A stretch of DNA of 64,000 nucleotides from an uncultured Eggerthella sp. (GTDB lineage: Bacteria; Actinomycetota; Coriobacteriia; Coriobacteriales; Eggerthellaceae). The DNA is taken from contig CAUHNN010000001.1 of the NCBI GenBank assembly GCA_959607715.1, positions 62,001 to 126,000 of the forward strand. The letters run 5' to 3'. The position numbers were made by a program, and so were the translations under genes. A model generated the notes under the pieces. That model worked only from the letters and a program-made list of their open reading frames with translations. It searched no databases and was not told the origin of the DNA. Of this stretch, positions 60,247 through 64,000 are shown piece after piece. The first letter of the stretch is position 1. Every line of letters starts with the position of its first letter.

Positions 60247-61482
60247 TTAATAGCGGCTGTCGAAAATGCGCTGGGTTTTCTTCTCGGAACGCGGCAGCTC
60301 GCCGATCGGCACGCCCTTCGCATCGGGAGTGCAGCCGATCTTCGCCTTGAAGATCATCGCGAGCTCTTCCTCGCAACGCTCGCGGTCCTCGCCGGTAAGG
60401 TCAGTCTCGAACAGGACCGTAAGCACATCGCGGCCCATGATGTGCTCGATCATCACCTGGTATTCCGAAGACGTACCCGAGGTGATCGCGATGACCTCCT
60501 CGACCTGGGCGGGGAACATATTGACCCCCTTGACCTTGAACATGTCGTCCGTGCGGCCGACGAGCGTGTCGATGCGCGGATGCTTCAGACCGCATGGGCA
60601 GTCGCCAGGAATGAAACGCGTCAAGTCGTGGGTGCGATAACGGATAAGAGGAGCGCCTTCCTTGCGAAGCGTGGTGAGCACCAATTCGCCCACTTCCCCG
60701 TCGGGAACCGGCTCACCGGTCACCTGGTCGACGATCTCGGCGTAGACGAAGTCGCTCCACAGGTGCATGCCGTCATGCGCGCTGCAAGAAATGCCGATAC
60801 CCGGTCCGTAGATCTCGGTCAGGCCGTAGATATCGAAGATCTCGATGCCGAGCTCATCTTCGATTCGACGGCGCATCTTCTCGCCCCAACGCTCAGAGCC
60901 GATAACGCCCTTCTTAAGAGCGAGCTTGTCGCGTATGCCGCGCTCGGCGATCACCTCGGCAAGCAGAAGAGCATAGGAGCTCGTCGCGCACAGGACCGTC
61001 GACTGCAGATCCTCCATCATGCGAAGCTGCTTTTCCGTGTTGCCCGGCCCGAGCGGAACCGCCATGGCCCCGAGGCGCTCAGCACCAAGCTGAAAGCCGA
61101 TCCCCGCGGTCCACAAACCGTAGCCCGGGGTGATGTGAATGCGGTCGGTCGTGGTGATGCCTGCCGTCTCGTAGCAACGGGCGAACATCGTTGCCCAGTC
61201 ATCGACGTCCTTCTGGGTGTAGGGAATCACAACCGGCGTACCCGTCGTGCCGGAAGAAGAATGGATACGCACGATCTTCTCTTCGGGCACAGCCGCCAAA
61301 CCGAGAGGGTAAACCTCGCGCAGGTCCGCCTTCTCGGAAAACGGGAGTTTCCTGAAATCGTCGGGGGTGCGCACATCGGACAGGTCGATCCCTTCGAACT
61401 TGCGCGCATAGAAGGCAGAGCGGTCCTTCAGCGTCTTGAACTGCTCCGTGATCAAACCGAACTGCTCGTCAGTGAGTTCCAT
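60247..61482 (-). CDS. paaK: Phenylacetate-CoA ligase
   Basis: AMP-forming ligase that links CoA with phenylacetate or a related aryl-acetate; 411 residues, as in the short PaaK type. The ATP loop 'SSSGTTGTPVV' is at residues 75-85, with 'YGLWTAGIGF' near 119, 'DIYGLTEIYGPGIG' near 220 and the hinge/adenylate motif 'LIRYRTHDLTRF' near 280, then 'GRTDDMFKVKGVNMFP' near 308. The ATG follows AAAGGGA. It lies 85 bases downstream of iorB on the same strand, a pairing known in archaea and anaerobes that turn aryl-pyruvates into aryl-acetyl-CoA and aryl-acetate. Confidence 0.93.
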   Translation of the reverse strand: MELTDEQFGLITEQFKTLKDRSAFYARKFEGIDLSDVRTPDDFRKLPFSEKADLREVYPLGLAAVPEEKIVRIHSSSGTTGTPVVIPYTQKDVDDWATMFARCYETAGITTTDRIHITPGYGLWTAGIGFQLGAERLGAMAVPLGPGNTEKQLRMMEDLQSTVLCATSSYALLLAEVIAERGIRDKLALKKGVIGSERWGEKMRRRIEDELGIEIFDIYGLTEIYGPGIGISCSAHDGMHLWSDFVYAEIVDQVTGEPVPDGEVGELVLTTLRKEGAPLIRYRTHDLTRFIPGDCPCGLKHPRIDTLVGRTDDMFKVKGVNMFPAQVEEVIAITSGTSSEYQVMIEHIMGRDVLTVLFETDLTGEDRERCEEELAMIFKAKIGCTPDAKGVPIGELPRSEKKTQRIFDSRY

Positions 61483-61567
61483 AGGTGGTCCCTTTCTCGT
61501 CTAGCGCACCACCGGTAGGTGCTGAGGTGAATCTATCAGGTGAGTATCTCGAGTTGATGGCGGCACG

Positions 61568-62191
61568 CTATCCAGCGCGATACGCCCCCTCGGCTGCCTG
61601 CACGGCGCGAAGGTTCATCTCGACGAAACGCGGTTTAACGCAGGCGCCGATGGCCGCGCGCATGTCGTCGAGGGTTATCTTCCCGCAAGCCGGGTTCGCA
61701 AGCGATGGATCGTTGATCGCGCAGAGGGCCGTAGCCAGCATCACGATGTTGAGGGATTTGCGCGAACCCGCCGCCTGCGTCAGGGCCTCGTCGTCGACGA
61801 CGATCACCGTCGCACCCGAAGCGCGCAGCGCAGCGATCATCGCCTCGGGATCGTAGGGTGCCGCTTTGAAATCGGCGACGACCGGGGCAACCCCCGATGC
61901 AGCCACCACCATCACACCATCGTGCTTGAGATACGGCAGGCACCGAAGCCCCTCGCCGGGCTCGAGGGCGATGATCGCATCGTCGCTCCCGCGGGACGGC
62001 AAGGGAGAATAAACGGCCTCGCCTTCTTCGGCCATGCGCACATGGCTCGTCACGTCGCCGCCTCGCTGAGCCATACCCGTCGTCTCGGCGGTGCGGACCT
62101 GCCACCCCTTCGCGCGAGCGGCCTCGGCGAGGATCTTCGCAGCCAGAACGCTGCCCTGACCGCCGATGCCGGCAAGAGAGACGCTGATCAT
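61568..62191 (-). CDS. iorB: Indolepyruvate:ferredoxin oxidoreductase, beta subunit
   Basis: Gamma-domain subunit of the 2-oxoacid:ferredoxin oxidoreductase that decarboxylates aryl-pyruvates to aryl-acetyl-CoA; 207 residues. N-terminal 'LAGIGGQGSVLAAKILAEAA' (residues 6-25) and 'TAETTGMAQRGGDVTSHVRM' region (about 35-54) are diagnostic. The ATG at 62191 follows GGAAGGAG and overlaps the iorA stop codon by four bases. Confidence 0.94.
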   Translation of the reverse strand: MISVSLAGIGGQGSVLAAKILAEAARAKGWQVRTAETTGMAQRGGDVTSHVRMAEEGEAVYSPLPSRGSDDAIIALEPGEGLRCLPYLKHDGVMVVAASGVAPVVADFKAAPYDPEAMIAALRASGATVIVVDDEALTQAAGSRKSLNIVMLATALCAINDPSLANPACGKITLDDMRAAIGACVKPRFVEMNLRAVQAAEGAYRAG

Positions 62192-64000
62192 CGTGGCTCC
62201 TTCCCTCGCGATGGGCACGAAAGCGCCCCATCGCCGCATAGATCGACGCACAGACCGCACCCCGTGCACAGTGCGCGATCGATGCGCACGCGACGCTCGT
62301 CGGCATCCCACGACAACGCGGGGCATCCGATGCTCAGAACGCAACGTGCGCACCCGGTGCAGGACTCCTCGTCGAGGGACACCGGCTCGGACGGCGCGAT
62401 GAGCTTGACGCACGGCGAGACGAAGATGACAGCTGAAGGACCATCGAAGTAGATGGCCTCGCGCGCAGCCTCGCGCGCTTCGGGCAGACAAAGTGGATCG
62501 GCCTGGGTGATCTTCTTCACGCCAAGGGCGCGCAACACAGCCTCGATGGAAATAGGCTCGGTCTGCGGACCCATGAGCGTCGCGCCGGTTCCGGGATGGG
62601 GTTGGGATCCGGTCATGGCCGTGGTGGCGTTGTCGAGAACGACGATCGTCACGTCATGCTGGTTGTAGACCGCATTGGCGATGCCCGTCATGCCGCTGGC
62701 GAAAAACGTCGAATCCCCAACGAAGGCGACGGCCTTCTTTTCCGGATCGGCGACGCTCAGGCCTTGAGCGACCGTGATGCCCGCGCCCATGCACAGACAC
62801 GTATCAACCGCATTGAGCGGCTTGGCGTTGCCGAGGGTGTAGCAGCCGATATCGCCGCAGAACACCGCTTCGGAAGCGGGTCGTCTGAAGGCCGACTTCA
62901 CTGCGTAGAAGGCGCCGCGATGGGGGCAACCTGGGCAGAGAAGCGGCGGGCGGGCGGGAGGAGCAGCGGGCAAGCCCTCGAGGTCGAAGGAAACCGCTGC
63001 CGCCTCAGGACGGCGCACGAGACCGAAAAACGAGAGAAGCTCATCGGCTACGACGTCGATGGAGTTTTCTCCGCGATCGATCGTCTCGCCGGTCAGCTTG
63101 CCATGGACTCGATACGGCAGATGGGCGCGTCCCGCCACCTTGAGAAGCTCGTCTTCGATCACGTGATCGAGCTCTTCAAAGACGATGAGGTCTTCCGCGC
63201 CCTGTGCGAAAGACTCGACGCGAACCGCGGGGAACGGATAAGCCGTCCCGATCTGCATCAGACGATGCGACGGCAGGCGGTCCACAGCCGCGCCGGCTTC
63301 GTCGGTAAGAAGACCGCGCGCCGCTTCATCGGCGAGAATCGCCAACGCTTCGCGCACGTAGGCGTAGGAAACGCCGCCTGCGACGATGCCGATCCCCGCA
63401 TCGCGATCCCCGTCGATGGCGTTGAATCGCTCCCACGCCTCTCCCGAGAATTCATCGGCAATGGCAACCAGCCGCTCGTTTATTTCGCCGTGCGCCTCGT
63501 AGGATCTCTTCGGGAAGATGACCCACCGCGGATCCTTCTCGAACCCCGCGGCATCACGCGCTTGGGTTTTCTCGGCGATCGTCACGTACGTGCTTGCGTG
63601 GCAGATGCGCGTTGTGGGGCGCAGGATGACCGGGGTAGCGTAGCGCTCGGACAACTCGAAGGCGGCCTGCATCATCTCGCAAGCCTGCTCAGGGGATGCC
63701 GGATCAAGCACAGGAAGCTTCGCGAAGGAAGCGAAGCGCCTCGTGTCCTGCTCCGTCTGGGACGATATGGGGCCGGGGTCATCGGCAACGTAAAGCACCA
63801 ACCCGCCGCCAACGCCGACGTAGTTGAGCGACATCAAGGCATCGCTGGCAACATTGAGGCCGACCTGCTTGCAGGTATACAGGCCGCGAGCGCCGGCATA
63901 CGATGCGCCCGCGAGCAGCTCGAGCGCGGCCTTCTCGTTGGTGGACCACTCAACGTGAACCCCCTCGGCAACACCTGAAGCATGGGCGCGCGCGATCGTT
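62188..64000 (-). CDS. iorA: Indolepyruvate:ferredoxin oxidoreductase, alpha subunit, 5' end outside window
   Basis: Thiamine-diphosphate and iron-sulfur subunit of the same enzyme; about 604 residues are in the window, entering in frame from the right edge. The first readable part 'VEWSTNEKAALELLAGASYAGARGL' (quoted by core; residues near the edge) is the pyrimidine-side region. The TPP motif is 'GDIGCYTLG...AFVGDSTFFASG...LDNATTAMTG' near 62,620-62,870. The C-terminus carries two [4Fe-4S] sites, 'CTGCARCVLSIGC' and 'CTGCGLCVDLC'. Followed by iorB with a four-base overlap. Confidence 0.95.
   Translation of the reverse strand, partial: TIARAHASGVAEGVHVEWSTNEKAALELLAGASYAGARGLYTCKQVGLNVASDALMSLNYVGVGGGLVLYVADDPGPISSQTEQDTRRFASFAKLPVLDPASPEQACEMMQAAFELSERYATPVILRPTTRICHASTYVTIAEKTQARDAAGFEKDPRWVIFPKRSYEAHGEINERLVAIADEFSGEAWERFNAIDGDRDAGIGIVAGGVSYAYVREALAILADEAARGLLTDEAGAAVDRLPSHRLMQIGTAYPFPAVRVESFAQGAEDLIVFEELDHVIEDELLKVAGRAHLPYRVHGKLTGETIDRGENSIDVVADELLSFFGLVRRPEAAAVSFDLEGLPAAPPARPPLLCPGCPHRGAFYAVKSAFRRPASEAVFCGDIGCYTLGNAKPLNAVDTCLCMGAGITVAQGLSVADPEKKAVAFVGDSTFFASGMTGIANAVYNQHDVTIVVLDNATTAMTGSQPHPGTGATLMGPQTEPISIEAVLRALGVKKITQADPLCLPEAREAAREAIYFDGPSAVIFVSPCVKLIAPSEPVSLDEESCTGCARCVLSIGCPALSWDADERRVRIDRALCTGCGLCVDLCGDGALSCPSRGKEPR

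Noticed and set aside
1..64000. CRISPR arrays, insertion sequences, prophage, integrase or attachment sites
   Set aside because: No direct-repeat/spacer pattern, transposase or integrase motif or terminal repeats were seen. The tRNA-Arg has no adjacent integrase or duplicated 3' end.

Overview
The window reads as chromosomal DNA of a high-GC, anaerobic, Gram-positive actinomycete, most likely class Coriobacteriia and family Eggerthellaceae (Eggerthella/Slackia/Gordonibacter relatives). This is inferred from gene content and style, not from a marker gene: several large MFS, SSS and BASS carriers, CoA-transferase and crotonase enzymes, indolepyruvate:ferredoxin oxidoreductase with phenylacetate-CoA ligase, a NRAMP-related Mg2+ carrier of the kind characterised in Eggerthella lenta, and a giant sortase-type surface protein. 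There is one tRNA and no rRNA, CRISPR array, phage or insertion sequence.

Layout. 1-3.2 kb: three genes of a peptide/nickel-type ABC importer, cut by the window edge. 3.4-5.3 kb: an alpha/beta hydrolase and a BASS-family carrier preceded by a T-box leader. 5.7-12.8 kb: six genes on the minus strand (CoA-transferase, LysR regulator, YdiB-type quinate/shikimate dehydrogenase, Gfo/Idh/MocA oxidoreductase, VOC protein, MFS carrier), which look like a locus for taking up and oxidising a hydroaromatic acid or cyclitol. 13.3-21.6 kb: a surface protein of about 2.7k residues (VWA domain, about twelve pilin isopeptide repeats, sorting signal) interrupted by two single-base frame changes, one of them at a G7 tract next to the start. 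21.8-26.1 kb: a crotonase, a two-site cysteine protein and a copper P-type ATPase. 26.3-35.3 kb, plus strand: a membrane polysaccharide deacetylase, then pyruvate kinase translationally coupled to a full L-rhamnose catabolic set (rhaB, rhaA, rhaD, rhaM) and an MFS carrier.

35.4-45 kb: a MoaE-like protein, an SDR enzyme, tRNA-Arg(ACG), then a long structured leader before an MgtE_N/CBS protein, a NRAMP-related Mg2+ carrier and 5-formyl-THF cyclo-ligase; then a NhaC antiporter and htpG under a perfect CIRCE operator. 45.2-49.7 kb: proC, an envelope group (GT2 glycosyltransferase, amidase lipoprotein, UDP-galactopyranose mutase) and a universal stress protein. 50.2-57.9 kb: an MFS carrier ending tail-to-tail with an RND exporter, then an overlapping ClC/voltage-type K+ channel pair. 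58.1-64 kb, minus strand: iorA-iorB-paaK and an SSS carrier preceded by what looks like a leader-peptide attenuator with Tyr/Phe codons, forming an aromatic amino-acid catabolism module.

The least ordinary items are the candidate phase switch at the adhesin start, the MgtE-sensor/NRAMP-related pair, the candidate ribosome-dependent attenuator before the SSS carrier, the T-box controlling a BASS carrier, and CIRCE control of htpG. All names come from reading motifs; no database search was run.
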